Part shown: positions 13,031-24,918 of the stretch, one piece after another
Numbering within the stretch: the first letter of the stretch is position 1
Layout: each line of letters begins with the position of its first letter
Source of the DNA: Fennellomyces sp. T-0311
Taxonomy: Eukaryota > Mucoromycota > Mucoromycetes > Mucorales > Lichtheimiaceae
Assembly: GCA_025266875.1 (NCBI GenBank)
Contig: JALLLT010000022.1
Span: 248,001 to 312,000 of the forward strand
Direction: 5' to 3'
DNA length: 64,000 nt
Position numbers and translations under genes: made by a program
The notes under the pieces: model-generated
Told to the model about the DNA's origin: nothing
The model's database searches: none
What the model saw: the letters and a program-made list of their open reading frames with translations, nothing else

Positions 13031-14279
13031 TAGGCTGTGGGGCAGCAAATGGAGTTAGCGGAAGTAAATTGGCTAGATAAGAGGAGGACTCCTGTCCAGG
13101 GTATGGGCTGACAAGCGCACGGCCAAATAATATTTTTTTTTGCTTTTGTACTTATGTATATAGTAAAGATTGTTACTAAACATATGCTGTTGGGGAAGGG
13201 CGAGGGAACTTACCTGATGGTGTCGACACACACCACTGTTTGATAAATCGCAGCCGTGTCCAAAGCACCCACCCGAATTGAGTTTGTGCTGAAGCATCCG
13301 GATTCCAATAACTTCAGATGATAACTGGGAATGATTCAAAATACACCCATTGATAGTCACAGATGCCGTGGCTGATATTAGCTTTCCATATCAGCAATGT
13401 AGCCAGAGTAACGCTGGCGACATACAGTTGCATTCGCCAAGATTCTGGACGGTCTCGCTATTAAGAGCTTCCAGCTATACTTTGAGGCGCTATTTGTCGC
13501 CTACAAGATGGATCCGGATTACACCAATGATTAACATGGCTATGGGCTTCTCCAATACCCAGCGATCCAGATTTTTGTGCACTTACCGCAGGTATTTCGG
13601 TCGCAGAAATGGGCTTCAGCATGTCAACGTCTGCCACGTCAAATGCATGCGCAATATCGAACAGCTCCTGCACAAGTACGTCGTCGATAATTCCACTGTC
13701 GATAATGCATGACAACTTTGCCGAGCGCTCCATTACTGATACCAACACTGTTGAGTCATTTAGCAATAAAATGCTTAAGCTTACGCAGAAATAGCAAAAC
13801 ATTGTGACCAATATGAAGAAGTTGCTACTGCTGGTAAAGCACAAGGAGCATATATACAAAGTTACCTACTGATAATTCTACATATCGACATTAATTAAAG
13901 CTTGTCGTTATTTGAATAGCCAGCGTAGCAGAAATGATAAATAACATTCTTTCTCTTTAATTGGATCTTCACTTGTTCGTAAGCTCTATGACCTTCAGCC
14001 ACATTTTAGTCTGTAACATACAAGAAATGTTATGGTGGCGTCGATCTGTGCTACGGCAAACCGCTGCGCTTTATTATATACCATGGAGGATGGTAACTGG
14101 AGAGTTACAACGGACGAATGATGGTACGTAAATGTCAACTGAATATATAGCCTCAATTTTGAATCGAGTAAAGAAAATCGCCGAGCTTCTCGTGTTACCT
14201 TTATAAAGGGCAATACAAAATGTGTATTTTGAAATGAAATTAATGCAATCTCGACGTCTTCCAATTTCACAAAAATAAA

Positions 14280-14900
14280 TATATTCATACTGGAAATGGA
14301 TTGGATGCAAAAATGGTCGTGCGTAGGTAAAAGAATCATCAGATGCACTATTTCACGAAAAACAAATATGATCATTATTTGTGACAAAATAGACCGCGTC
14401 ATACAAGTCTTGTCATTAGAACAGAAAAGATATTGGATTTTTTCGTTGGCAACTTGGAAAGCAAACGATCGGATGATCGCAAGGTCTGCTTTAATGATTT
14501 CTCTCAAGTGTATTAAAACGAGGAAAGATGCCCCTTGGCGTTGCTAAAATGATACTCCTATCGATCCTACTTCTTTTTTTTATAAAAAAAGTAGAAAATC
14601 GAGGAAAGGGTCACGACAGAATCGCTCTTGCATCGTGGATATTTTCCTTTTATGCTTCATAGGTATGACTATCGTTTGGCACCCCATATCACGTATGATG
14701 GCAAGGTTAGCGATAATATGAAGGATTACTTTGCTATGTAATAATGGCCGATCCATATTGATAGAGATATCTACCTTAACGAGGCTACTACGTATCGTTA
14801 ATATTTATTTCTGCAACTTTTATATAGTGCACAGACTAATCGGAAGTGTTGATATAGGTTACACGGGCGATCCGTTCAGATCATCATAGCTTGCCTACAT
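14280..14900 (+). repeat. Diverged direct repeat, copy 2
   Basis: Partner of the segment at 10540-11265. The best-preserved block is at its left end, around 14290-14345, and a second lies near 14830-14895. Identity is patchy, so no functional element is claimed. Borders are approximate. Confidence 0.6.
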
Positions 14901-15400
14901 GTCATAGGGAACTTCGGGATGTCACGACATTCCGTCACTTATTGACATAACGACGTACCTGTTACAAACATGTTGATTTTCTTGCACGACTTTTTTTTTC
15001 ATATGCTCTTTCGATGCAGTTCTCACATCCATTACGTCGGGTCTCCATTTCCCGCATAGTCTGTAAGACGCGTTTAAGCTGAGAAATAACTATGCGCAAA
15101 CAAAATATCCTAATTGCCATGTCGCCGTTTAACCGAGTTCTTTATTTTTTACCTATCTTGACAAGATTTTTCAGATTGTACAAATGACACGACAGACAAA
15201 CTCCAATACCCATATGGCTCTGGGATAATGACAGTGTTTTGTTTTTTATAAAGAAAAGAGTATATATAATTCCAGAAGGTATTTACAGATATATAGAGTG
15301 AGGTTAGGATAAAAAAGAGGCTGAGGGAATTGATATACAGCGAATAGAAAGCAAAAGCTAGAGAGGGAGTGGAAAGGGAGAGCGTGAGGAGGTTTTAGAT

Positions 15401-16292
15401 TTATTGCACACGGCGCCATCCGTAACCACCTCCACCACGCATGGGGTATTGCTGAGTCCAAACGGCGACGGGCTGATTCCGTCTGCGCACCAACATCCAC
15501 TGGATTAAGACCGAAACGACCGTCAGACCCAAAGTACCACCCAACATTCCACGGACACCTGAACTGGACTGGATCAAAGAATCAGGATCGCGGGCGTGCA
15601 AGAACGAAACGACAGCGTGGGTGAAACCGGTCTGGACGTAGAGGTCAATACCAAAGAAGATAAGGAACGAGCCGATGAAGGCGGTGGCGATGACGATGAT
15701 GGGACGTTCGAAGAAAGCAATAAGAATAATACCGACGACAACGAAACAGATGATGAGAATGGCGCGGCCCCAGTTGCTTGTGATGAGACCGTCGTCAGCC
15801 CACGACAAGAACCAAAGTGCAGCGAGGTAACCCAACAAAGCACCAAGCAAATACACTGCAAGGAAGAAACAGCATGACAACAGTGCACCGGCCAAGACAC
15901 CGACAATCACCGATACAACAAGAAGGATCGTTTGCGTGTTCTCGCCGTAGTCCGCCTTGGCATTACTCAGAATAATGTATGCAACATTGCTGCCCACCAA
16001 AAAGCCGACGATAAACATTGTGAAGTGCTGGTGAACACCACCCACGAGACACAGGTAGGCTCCGGCAATAAAAAGGATGATGGAGAGGATGACAGCGTGA
16101 ACAGTTACCGAGTGGCCCATGACTATTACAAGAGTTAGTTTCTTGACTAGCATTTTAGAACCGGTCAATATATTTACCATCAAAGGTGACCGTATTTTGT
16201 TCGGACAGTGGGTCGCGTGCCACGAGTGGCAGTGCTTGTGCGAAATGCGCCAACAGCGTCAACACAAACGTAAATGAAAGCTTCTTCAGCAT
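15401..16292 (-). CDS. Polytopic membrane protein, DUF4203/TM7-type, with signal peptide
   Basis: Two exons. Exon 1 starts at 16292 and encodes a clear signal peptide (MLKKLSFTFVLTLLAHFAQA) ending near residue 20. An intron of about 50 bases then leads into MGHSVTVHAVILSI. The rest holds about seven hydrophobic helices (ILFIAGAYLCLVGG, FIVGFLVGSNVAYI, LLVVSVIVGVLAGALL, AVYLLGALLGYLAAL, AILIICFVVVGIILI, IIVIATAFIGSFLIFF, LGLTVVSVLIQWML). The cytoplasmic tail is short and rich in Arg and Gly (MRGGGGYGWRRVQ). This matches the layout of DUF4203 (TMEM198-like) proteins of fungi, whose function is not settled. It is isolated from other genes. The minus-strand TATA-like motif about 75 bases upstream supports the start. 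Fold call good, function unknown. Confidence 0.8.
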
Positions 16293-17551
16293 AACAGTAA
16301 AGAAAGAAAAAAAAAAGAAAAGTTCAAGAAGAAGAGAACGGTAAAAAAAGTTCTCAAACTGGGCTTATATTTATACGTGCATGTTGTGGCGGGGCGGGCT
16401 TGTGAGCAATTGTGCGACCTTGGCATTTCGGAGTTGTGGTCCAGCCGTTCTGCCTTTCAGGCACTCTACACGTTACGACAGCACAGCGCGGTGCGCCACT
16501 TTCACTGTGTGGCAGCACTCTGCTTTATTTTTATCACTTCTGTCGCACAGCCAAGACGACAAAAAAGAAACGCCGGTCCGCTGATCCGGACTTGAATGAT
16601 GTCATTCAAGATGTTCACTCCTTGCTGCTTTTTTGCTCAACGACTTGAAATGGGTGACGCTGGCCGAATTTAGTTTGTAAAGTGTCGCATTTAAAGCTTA
16701 TATTTAGCTATAATTATTTTGTAAATGCAGATCGGAAAAGCCGGTTTCACCACCAGAGTCCCAAGGTCGGGCTAAGCTGCATTTGTAACATTCTAAAAAA
16801 AGAGCGCGCGGTTCGGCAAACTATAAACAATGAAAACTTTAACATCAAGAAAAACACCATAACGGCAATTTTTAATGAAACGTGATATACATGATCGCGT
16901 GCAAGAACCCAAATTCTTGGCGTGCGTGCTTCTTTTTACATGTAAAAATACTTTGCATGGAAACCAGGAGTAAAAGCTTGATCTTCAAAAGTATGAAAGG
17001 AGAAAACGCCCGAAATGGAAACCTTGTTGCTTAGCAGGGTCTGTAGAGTTGGGAACACAAGGTGACCAACCCGGCGACCACTCCATCGCCACTCTGTGGT
17101 TTTATCACTTTCCGGCTTTTCAAAACCCACTTACCCCGATCATGCCATTGCTTTGTTTTTGTTCAACCCGGGTAAACATCTTCTAAAGGCCTTGGGGCAT
17201 TTTTTGCTGAACATGTATTGTTTTCAAAAGCTATGACTGCGACGGAATTGGATGGGTTCTAGAATGCCAGAGTAAATTCTACTCTCTTATGTAATGACTT
17301 CTTTTTTACGACAGCTCTATGATCCGTCATAATTTGTTTGCGTGATCGGATAAACACAGTTGCAAACAGTAATAAACGATCTCGGCCTTGACATGCACTA
17401 TAGTACGTATTGTCATTGAGAGACAAAATATGAGACTTTTGGACTTGTGTGTAAACTATGTGATACTTTTTTCCTCATGTTTGTGTACTTCGAGAAACAA
17501 TTGCATGATAAATAGTTTACCGTACCTACGTCGAAGGATCGTCAATTTACA
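16293..17551. other. Upstream region of DUF4203 gene and spacer
   Basis: The first 350 bases are more GC-rich and probably hold the promoter of the minus-strand DUF4203 gene. The remainder (16700-17551) shows nothing I can support. Confidence 0.4.
16366..16375 (-). promoter_or_regulatory. TATA-box-like motif
   Basis: Reads TATAAATATA on the minus strand, about 75 bases before the ATG at 16292. Sequence and distance suit a core promoter element. Confidence 0.45.
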
Positions 17552-17860
17552 TTAATCTTGAAACCAGGAGCTTTGTTTATTTACTCGACACATTTGTTCA
17601 CCGATTTTCGGTCTGCAAAATAATGATCATTCTTGAAAGTGGTTTGTTGACCATCCCAAAATCCGAAATACATACCGAAAAAACTCGGCGAGCCCTTTCT
17701 TTGCAGTTGGAACGGGTTGAGCGTTGAGCCAGATCGGGGTCCTTGGATCAACGGGGCTGAGACTGTGAAAGCGTCGCTTTTTTTTTAAGTATGTCACACC
17801 TTTTCTGTGATACGCTCGGGCCAAAGTAACGGCATCCGGTTTTTTGGTTGCACAGCTCAT
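17552..17860 (-). CDS. Possible small spliced gene, unknown function
   Basis: The ATG at 17860 opens a frame (MSCATKKPDAVTLARAYHRKG...) that runs about 62 codons to a good donor, GTATGT, near 17675. An intron of about 63 bases ends TTTTGCAG. The second exon then stays open for about 20 codons (PKIGEQMCRVNKQSSWFQD) to a stop at 17552-17554. Intron size and signals match the confirmed introns in this window, and the product would be about 81 residues. It is rich in basic residues with one Pro-rich stretch (SPVDPRTPIWLNAQPVP). No signal peptide or membrane helix is visible and I do not recognise it. It could also be a relic of a longer gene. Confidence 0.3.
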
Positions 17861-19435
17861 TGTCGTAATGACAAAAATGTCCAACCTCTACCATCTTGGC
17901 TGGGTCATCGTAATTGTCTTTTTAGTTCATCGTGTCGAGTTTATGGTGTTTAGTCTCATAATAGAAGTAGTCAACGATCGTTGTGGGTCATCATCCGACA
18001 AACTGCGACTACGGCAAGCGTTGTAATATTTGGTGCTCTTCCTTGATCATCACTATACACTTTTCATGTGGATCGGCACATTATACACTCTCGCTTTCTT
18101 GCTCAGGTGGTGGAAACTGAAACGCGTTGGTTCAACAGCAAGAAACGATTCTTCTTGAGTGTGAAAAGTGTCACAACCCACGTAGTGTTCCTCAGAATAC
18201 TTTTATGCTGCAATGAGTTGTTGCATGTAATAAAGATGAAGTACGCTGTTTTATTGATAACTAAAAATCATTGACGTACAACGAATAAAGAAGCGACATT
18301 TTAGGGCTAATGGTATGCAGGTACTAACGCCTAGATATTGAAGTCAACTCCATATCTTGATGAATGCATCTTATTCGTTCATATAATGTTATACGTAATC
18401 CATATAGTCAAATTGTTATCTAAGTATGTTTCGTGATGATGTTGAATTTAGAGGAGTTATCCAATAGGACTTCACCGCAAATGACAACTCATTCATTCAG
18501 TGCCACCTGTCGACGAGATTTTATATATGCACAGTGTCCAATTGGCACGTGGCATTGACTTCTCGTTTCGGATTATAATCCTTGTTTGGTTTCAGAAATA
18601 TGTCCACAGCAACGTTGGCAGCATCAATCACAGCATTCGGTACACAGCAAAGTAGGGCGCGTGTATTTGGCTTGTTGATTGGGAGCAGCATTAATTTACG
18701 GAACATTGTTCGATTTCATACTGACCTTTTTGATTCATAAAGAGCAATGCAAAAGAGACTTAATAAAGTCATATGAGCATTGACCGCGTCGAGTTTCAGT
18801 TGTGCGGTAATTTTTATATTTTCATTTTGGGCCATATGCTGTTGCCTATCTATCCAACCGAGAGTGTTGTAACGACGGGGATAATATCGTATTATAGAGC
18901 TACGTAGACGAGAAAGCGAGCGATAAATCCGGAAAGCAGGTTGCAGGCTGATATGCTCCGAGTTGCCGAAGCGTCGTTACTATGATAGCGGCTAAATGTA
19001 TCGGCAATACTTTAATGAGATCATCGGTGTCGATCCTTGGAGTACGAAAGAATCCTGAGATGGTATTGAAAAATGCTTACTCCGAGAGGTAATATACTTT
19101 TATATGCAATTGATGGACTTTGGAGCTGTTACGTATAGCTTGGGATGAGTATGCTAACACATCAGTTTAGATGCCATAGTCATACTTCTGTAAAAACATT
19201 TTTCCGGTTGTCGTAACAAACATATCGTATCTTGCGGATATGCATATGCACTGTACGTTGCAAGGCAGCTTATAATGAAATGGATACTTGTCATGGAGTA
19301 TTTATTTGATACACATGAACTTTCTCTCATTCTCTTCTCTTTCAACTTACATCTACCCAGGTGAAGGTTGACTTTTAAGCTTCTGACTACCGTCAAGAAA
19401 TCCAAGTGCACTGTATTGTAGTACGAGAGTATATA
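17861..19435. other. Intergenic spacer upstream of prenyltransferase gene
   Basis: AT-rich. A 61-codon minus-strand frame at 18521-18706 has coding-like composition but no recognised domain and no supporting context. Nothing else supported. Confidence 0.4.
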
Positions 19436-20906
19436 ATGCTAGGCGTCAAGTTTCAAAAGGAAGAAAATCGTAAAGCCTTCATCGAAGTCTTCCGGATGCT
19501 GGCCGACGACGTGCTTGCCGAGATTCGCAAGTGCAGATTACCTAGCGATGCTTACAATTGGGCCAAGGAGGTAAATCAAAATCAAATAATCACTCAGCAA
19601 TACCCAATTAACAGAGGCACCACACTAGAGCTTGTACTATAACGTACCTGGAGGTATGATATCTTAGAATATGATAGCTACTTTTTACAACGTACAAAGT
19701 GACAATGGATTGTATGATTTATAGGGAAGTTGACCCGTGGTCTTTCAGTGGTCGATACAGTCCGTATCCTAAAGGGTGATGCTATCACTGATGACGATAT
19801 CTTCAAAGCTTCGGTGCTTGGATGGCTTATTGAATTCGCAAGTGGATCGTACTAACACTGTAACAACGGCTAAAGTCAGTTATTCCTATTGTAGCTCCAA
19901 GGCGCCTGTTTGGTTGAGGATGATATTGAGGATGGATCCACCATGCGTCGCGGCAAACCATGCTGGTATCGCAAAGATGGCATAGGCATGTTCGCCATCA
20001 ATGACGCGGGCATCATTGAGTCCTCCATTTATATAATCTTGAAAAAATATTTCAAAAATGTCGACTACTATGTTGATTTGGTTGAGTTATTTCATGACGT
20101 AACTGCCCAGATGCACTCGAAATAAGCATTAGATGTGCTGATTGCAATCGGTGTAGATAACGTTCAAAACGGGGCTGGGTCAAATGTGTGATTTAATCAC
20201 CAGTGCTCCAGCAGACAAGGTTGACTTTAGCAAGTTCACTGTTAACAAGTGAGCTAAAGTAACATGCATGTGTATTCGGTTATCTCACAAAGTCAGTATC
20301 ATAGTCATCATACCATTGTGGTTTACAAGACGGCGTATTACTCCTTCTACCTTCCTGTAGCGTTGGCCATGTATATGGTAATCCTGCTTATGAGTATCAG
20401 GGAAACAAATTATTAATATCTGATCGTAGGCTGGCATCAAGGACAAAGCGGCGTTTAATGATGCTGAGAAAATTCTTATTCCTCTAGGGGAATACTATCA
20501 GATTCAGGACGACTATCTGGACTGTTACGGTGATCCCAAAGTTCTTGGCAAGGTCGGTACCGATATCCCTGACAACAGGTGCAGCTGGCTGGTTAACCAG
20601 GCTTTAGCCAGGGCTAGCACCGAACAGCGTGTAATCCTTGAGGTAAGTATTGTTCGATGCTATATTTCCAAAGAATAGACTAACGATTATGGTTAGACAT
20701 ACTACGGCAAAAGGGATGATGCCGCTGCTGAGGCCAAGGTCAAACAGCTTTACCATGAACTTGACTTGGAGAGTATCTACAAGGCATACGAGGATAAATC
20801 TTTCAAAGATATTTCCGCATTAATTGATAAGCTTGATGAGTCTGTTGGTCTCAAGAAACAAGTTTTCATTGAATTTATGGAAAAGATCTACAGGCGTACC
20901 AGCTAG
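19436..20906 (+). CDS. Farnesyl-diphosphate-synthase-family prenyltransferase with altered chain-length site
   Basis: Trans-prenyltransferase of the FPPS clade, condensing isopentenyl diphosphate onto allylic diphosphates in the cytosolic mevalonate pathway. Spliced landmarks: [18 protein letters not shown]; the first Asp-rich motif [55 protein letters not shown]; the second Asp-rich motif [35 protein letters not shown]; and a basic C-terminal end (IYRRTS). Exons include 19436-19570, 19629-19653, 19725-19837, 19895-20098 and one from 20157. The intron at 19838 begins GC. The residues 5 and 4 before the first DDxxD are Ala and Cys, where animal and fungal FPPS have aromatics. The usual TELGQ reads TGLGQ. 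All catalytic Asp and the basic RR are present, so the enzyme looks active but is probably a paralogue with a longer-chain or changed product. Length is about 350 residues, normal for the family. Confidence 0.88.
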
Positions 20907-23047
20907 AGAAATTCTTTTATTCGTAGTCCACATTTTCTATCCATTGCATCCATTTCAAGTTTAATAATTTTATATTGTGCGCAAGAAGGGAAGAGCATTG
21001 ATATATCGAATAAATAACCAAAAGGTTAAGCATGATGTTGAACAAAAAATTGAGCAAGAAGTTGAATAAATTGTACAAGCAAAGAGGCAATGCGGGACAA
21101 GATAACGGTGGATATGACAACATAAACTTTTGGTAGCCACATATCTAGATCGTGACCACCGAACATGTGCTTGATTGGTTCAGATATGTATGTACGACGT
21201 TCTGGATCTTTATTTTTATGCGTAACTACGATCCCGACACTATCGTAAATTATAATACGTCATTATAAATCTACTCTGACAGCCATTCTGTGCCATGTGC
21301 TACTATTTCACTTTTTAGCATGCATGTGATCACTGTGTTTGCTACCTTGTTCTATACTACTGCGTGATTTGCAAATCTCCACCTTTTGCTTAGGTCATTT
21401 CAAAGTGTCCCTTAGTATTGAATTGTGTTTCCAGCATAATTAAGCGTATAGCTTCGCAGTACATGTTTCTTAAAAAATACTTCGGCAGTGTCAATTGGAG
21501 TAAGCCAGTTACACAACGCACAATGCAACGATTTGACCATATTACCCTCTGATTTAATAGGCCAGCGTGCAAATGGAAGCAGGCGTGGCCCGCACTTTTG
21601 CATGCCCTCCGCAGGGTTGATAGACTGAGCCATAAAGATGCGCAGTACAATGACGATGAACCGGCACCGGAAGAAGCTCTTCAAGGCGGACCATCAGCAC
21701 GTACACACCACCACACTTAGGGTGATACCCACGTTGACATTATTGATATTCTATCTACACTGTTTTTCTTCTCTCTAATTCTATAACTCTACGCAACGTT
21801 TCCATATCGGCCTGTCTTTTTCCCCGTAAGGGGTTTTTTCAGACATGGTACCAGATACCCTTTTATATCTATACATTAGTACCGCAAGGAAGCGACCATA
21901 TACCTATTGGAGCAGGTCAAAAAGTCTTCCAAATAAAATTTATACTTTTTCAACTAATAGGCCAGCGTACTTTATCCTCCTTCTTCGTTAGCTCATCCTT
22001 CCTATTTCTGCTATTTCAGCTTGTATTTTGAACTCTGCTTCAAATAGATTCTTCTCTTACAAAGAATTTCCTTTTACAACAGCAATGTGCCATGGGATTC
22101 TCACGTACGGAGTGGGTGTTTAAAGAAAGGAGACCAAACAAGTATAATTTATTGAGGAAAATTGCTCTCTTTTGAATGCTGTTGATAATCGGAATGTGCC
22201 TCTCTCGTTAGCGCGTAGCCGTGACAATAGGAGCGGATGTAACAGAGTTTGAGTTGGAAATGAGTTTCCTGGAAGGGTAGGCGATGGATACAGCAAGTAC
22301 GCTGTACAGAACGGCATGCAAACCAAATACAGTTTTTGCATTCCCACATTTTGGTACCCTCCGCGATATAGTGATGTTTCTTTTTTCCCTAAGAGGATGA
22401 AAATTTACATATATAAAAATGAGGATAACACGAGGCTGAAGCAAGTGGGGCAAAATTTGACGTTATAATGAACAATAGCACTGTCATTAGCAATCAACGC
22501 TCACCATGTATATCACTGGGTCCATGTCCAGAAGTATACGACCTTAATGGCTTTTTGCGATCAGAAGCCTATATATCTTGCTGGAGAGCATGACTTTGAC
22601 AGCGTTTCATGGTATATCCTTCCTTGTTGACACCAGATGGTTGTGAGATGAGCTCTTCCGTCTGTATTGCCTAGTGAGTCCGTAAAAATGTCATCATGGT
22701 TCGCGAGATTTTTCTTAGTTATGTATCAATGCGTGAACTTAATTCAAAATGAGAACTGCCCGCGAGAACCTAAAGGGCTAAAGCGGGACTTCCACTGGAT
22801 CCGAAGTAATTACCGCTATCTATTCCAGGTGATTCCTGTCCACACTATCGTCCATGATCGGGCTAACGGACTACCCCAGCCAAAAATGCCAACATTTATG
22901 GGTGAATTTCTATAGCGCCTGAAGCTGATGGTATTGGTTGTTTGGCTGTTTCACCAGGCAAGTTGTGACCTATAGCTGTGAATTCATTCATACTTTAACT
23001 TAGAAATAATACACTTATTCGAGGTTTTGGATTGAGAACAACGTCTT
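20907..23047. other. Intergenic spacer
   Basis: About 2.1 kb without a supported gene. A 14-base string, TAATAGGCCAGCGT, occurs twice, near 21555 and 21955. A short plus-strand frame at 22667-22915 has no recognised domain. Confidence 0.45.
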
Positions 23048-23854
23048 TTATTTCTGTGGCGCTACAAATCCCCACTTTGAAAAGCGGACCCGACCAGCGA
23101 TACCGACAGCCACCAGTATTAATGCAATATAATAGCCCCAGACAAGTCCTGGTTTCGGCAGATTATTGTACATGGTATCGGTATGAGCACCCAGTAGGGC
23201 GGTGATCCAGACGAGTACCAGCAGCAGATAGCCGGACATGCGATGGAACTTCCACAACTGTTTTGCTTTGGCCACGCCTCCAAACAAATTAGGAACATAG
23301 GCGATGGTCAGACCGAAAATGACTTGAAGGAGCAAATAAATAAAGACGGTCAAGCCAAACTGACTATGCACGCTGTAGCATGGAGACATTCAGTATCCAA
23401 ACAAAAGCGATAGGAGTTTGTTGACAACACTTACGAGTCGAATTGATCTTTGTTGTGGATTGTTTTGTTGTAGACGATCGCGACGAATGCGGCAATCGCA
23501 AACAAATAAGCAAAACTTTGTACGGTCGCGTGCCATCGCAGACCTTTTTTCTTCTGTTCTGCTGTCGATGTGTGCTGCAGTAACGATACGCCTAACCTTT
23601 TTGGGTGAGTAACAAAAAAAGGGTAAAGAACGTAAGCGAGAATTACCTTCCGTTGTAAACACAATGAACAGTACGGCGAAAATGGGATGCCACGTAAATG
23701 GACCGTAAGGAATCCGAACAAGAACCGAAATGACAATGGTGACAAACAATGCCAAACCAAAATTGGTGGTAGTTGCTAAGATCGCGTCGCCACGCTTCAT
23801 AACCTCTGGTGAAGGTTGGTCTTGGATAAGAGGAGTACGTTCGTCGTTTGCCAT
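23048..23854 (-). CDS. Cytochrome b561-domain membrane protein
   Basis: Three exons: start at 23854 (MANDERTPLIQDQ), introns ending before GVSLLQHT and VHSQFG, and stop at 23048. About six transmembrane helices carry the four His expected to bind two haems: TWHPIF, LRWHATVQS, VHSQFG and KFHRMSG. These proteins move electrons across internal or plasma membranes, usually from ascorbate or a similar donor, to ferric iron or monodehydroascorbate. The soluble N-terminus has acidic and dileucine-like character (ERTPLI), typical of vacuolar or lysosomal sorting, though that is inference. Length is about 215 residues, normal for stand-alone b561 proteins. No neighbouring gene suggests a pathway. Confidence 0.88.
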
Positions 23855-24918
23855 GGCTATTTGCTCCCTTTTTCTGCTGCTACGATAAAGTGTTTTTAAG
23901 GGACTCTTGCAGAAAAAAAGGTGGGGAAAATAATAGATCTTTTTCCCCTTATCTCACAGCAATTGCTCGTCACTTTGACTATCTATTGTATCATCGGCAT
24001 ACAGATGGCAAATGCGGCACTGATAGTGTAGTCAATACGTTGTAAGACGGCTCTTCATATCGGTTGTCACATATACCCGTTTCTCAGGAACAAGCTTTCC
24101 CCCCCTTGCATTCGAAGCTTACATCAGGGTGCCTGAGCTTTAGGTGGAACAACCCATATGAGCGATTCAGGCCTTTGGTTCCACAATCAAGTTCAGCTGA
24201 CGGTTCACCGACTTTGATTAAATAAACTTTAAACAGGCCATTGAAACAAGACACTGTAAATGTTGCCAAGTAACTCGGGATGTACTATGGCTCCATGGCT
24301 ATAGAGTATAAGTGAACAATGTTGCCAAGGATGTCGCTGTACATACACACGAGCCTCACCAACCATTACGAGTGTAAAGCGTGCATGTATGAATACTAAG
24401 TGTCGTCCGGTACGTGCGATATTTTAGGGAATGAAGGCATTAGACGGCCCTGTTCGTACGGATCTGCCGCGTCACTCACTAGAACAATGCAATCAAGCAA
24501 AGTTTTGCGCTTAGACTCTCTGGAAGCGAGAAACGGATAAAAGGCAGTAATCAATTTGGCCTGAACTCAATTGCTCCCTTGGATTCTTGGATCAAAGTAT
24601 TAGATTGACTTAACGGATAGATATTTGTATACGGTCAAGGCGACAACAACCCGAGTGTCAAATGCCTACTTCGTTGCTCTGAAAAGTGTGGCTGCAGACA
24701 TCAATGCCCCAATCAATTGATGTCGGACGGTCAAACTAACAAAAGGCCACAAAGAGTCGCTTCAGCAGCACTTTTACTTTTCTTCTCCAACCTCATGCAA
24801 CCTGAACAGTGGAACATTCTTCAAGTAAGAAGGAAAAACGAATCGCCTTGAGTAAGAATCAAATCTCACAGTGGAATAAAATAGGCCGAAGTCCAGGCAA
24901 AGTGCATTACTTACGAAT
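23855..24918. other. Divergent intergenic region
   Basis: Promoter space between the b561 gene and the Nab2-like gene. No coding or RNA feature supported. Confidence 0.45.

Larger units (their letters stand above)
9969..15400. other. Long AT-rich intergenic region with diverged repeats
   Basis: About 5.4 kb with no intact gene. It contains two diverged copies of one segment (10540-11265 and 14280-14900), a locally GC-rich patch (12745-13030) and a coding-like fragment near 13430-13525. The longest open frame (minus, 13995-14507) overlaps a repeat copy and is AT-driven, so I do not call it a gene. Confidence 0.5.

Noticed and set aside
13995..14507. 170-codon minus-strand frame
   Set aside because: Lies in a diverged repeat, AT-driven composition rich in Ile/Phe, no domain and no splice context.
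18521..18706. 61-codon minus-strand frame with good composition
   Set aside because: Too short without homology or transcript support.
19436..20906. Prenyltransferase gene as a pseudogene because of an apparent stop after VTAQMHSK near 20120
   Set aside because: An intron from 20099 (GTAACT) to 20156 (TAG) restores [18 protein letters not shown], matching the family without gaps.
21551..21974. TAATAGGCCAGCGT occurring twice 400 bases apart
   Set aside because: Too short alone, and no similarity extends beyond it; could be chance or a binding site.
22667..22915. 82-codon plus-strand frame
   Set aside because: No recognised domain, start codon is weak, and no splice partner found.
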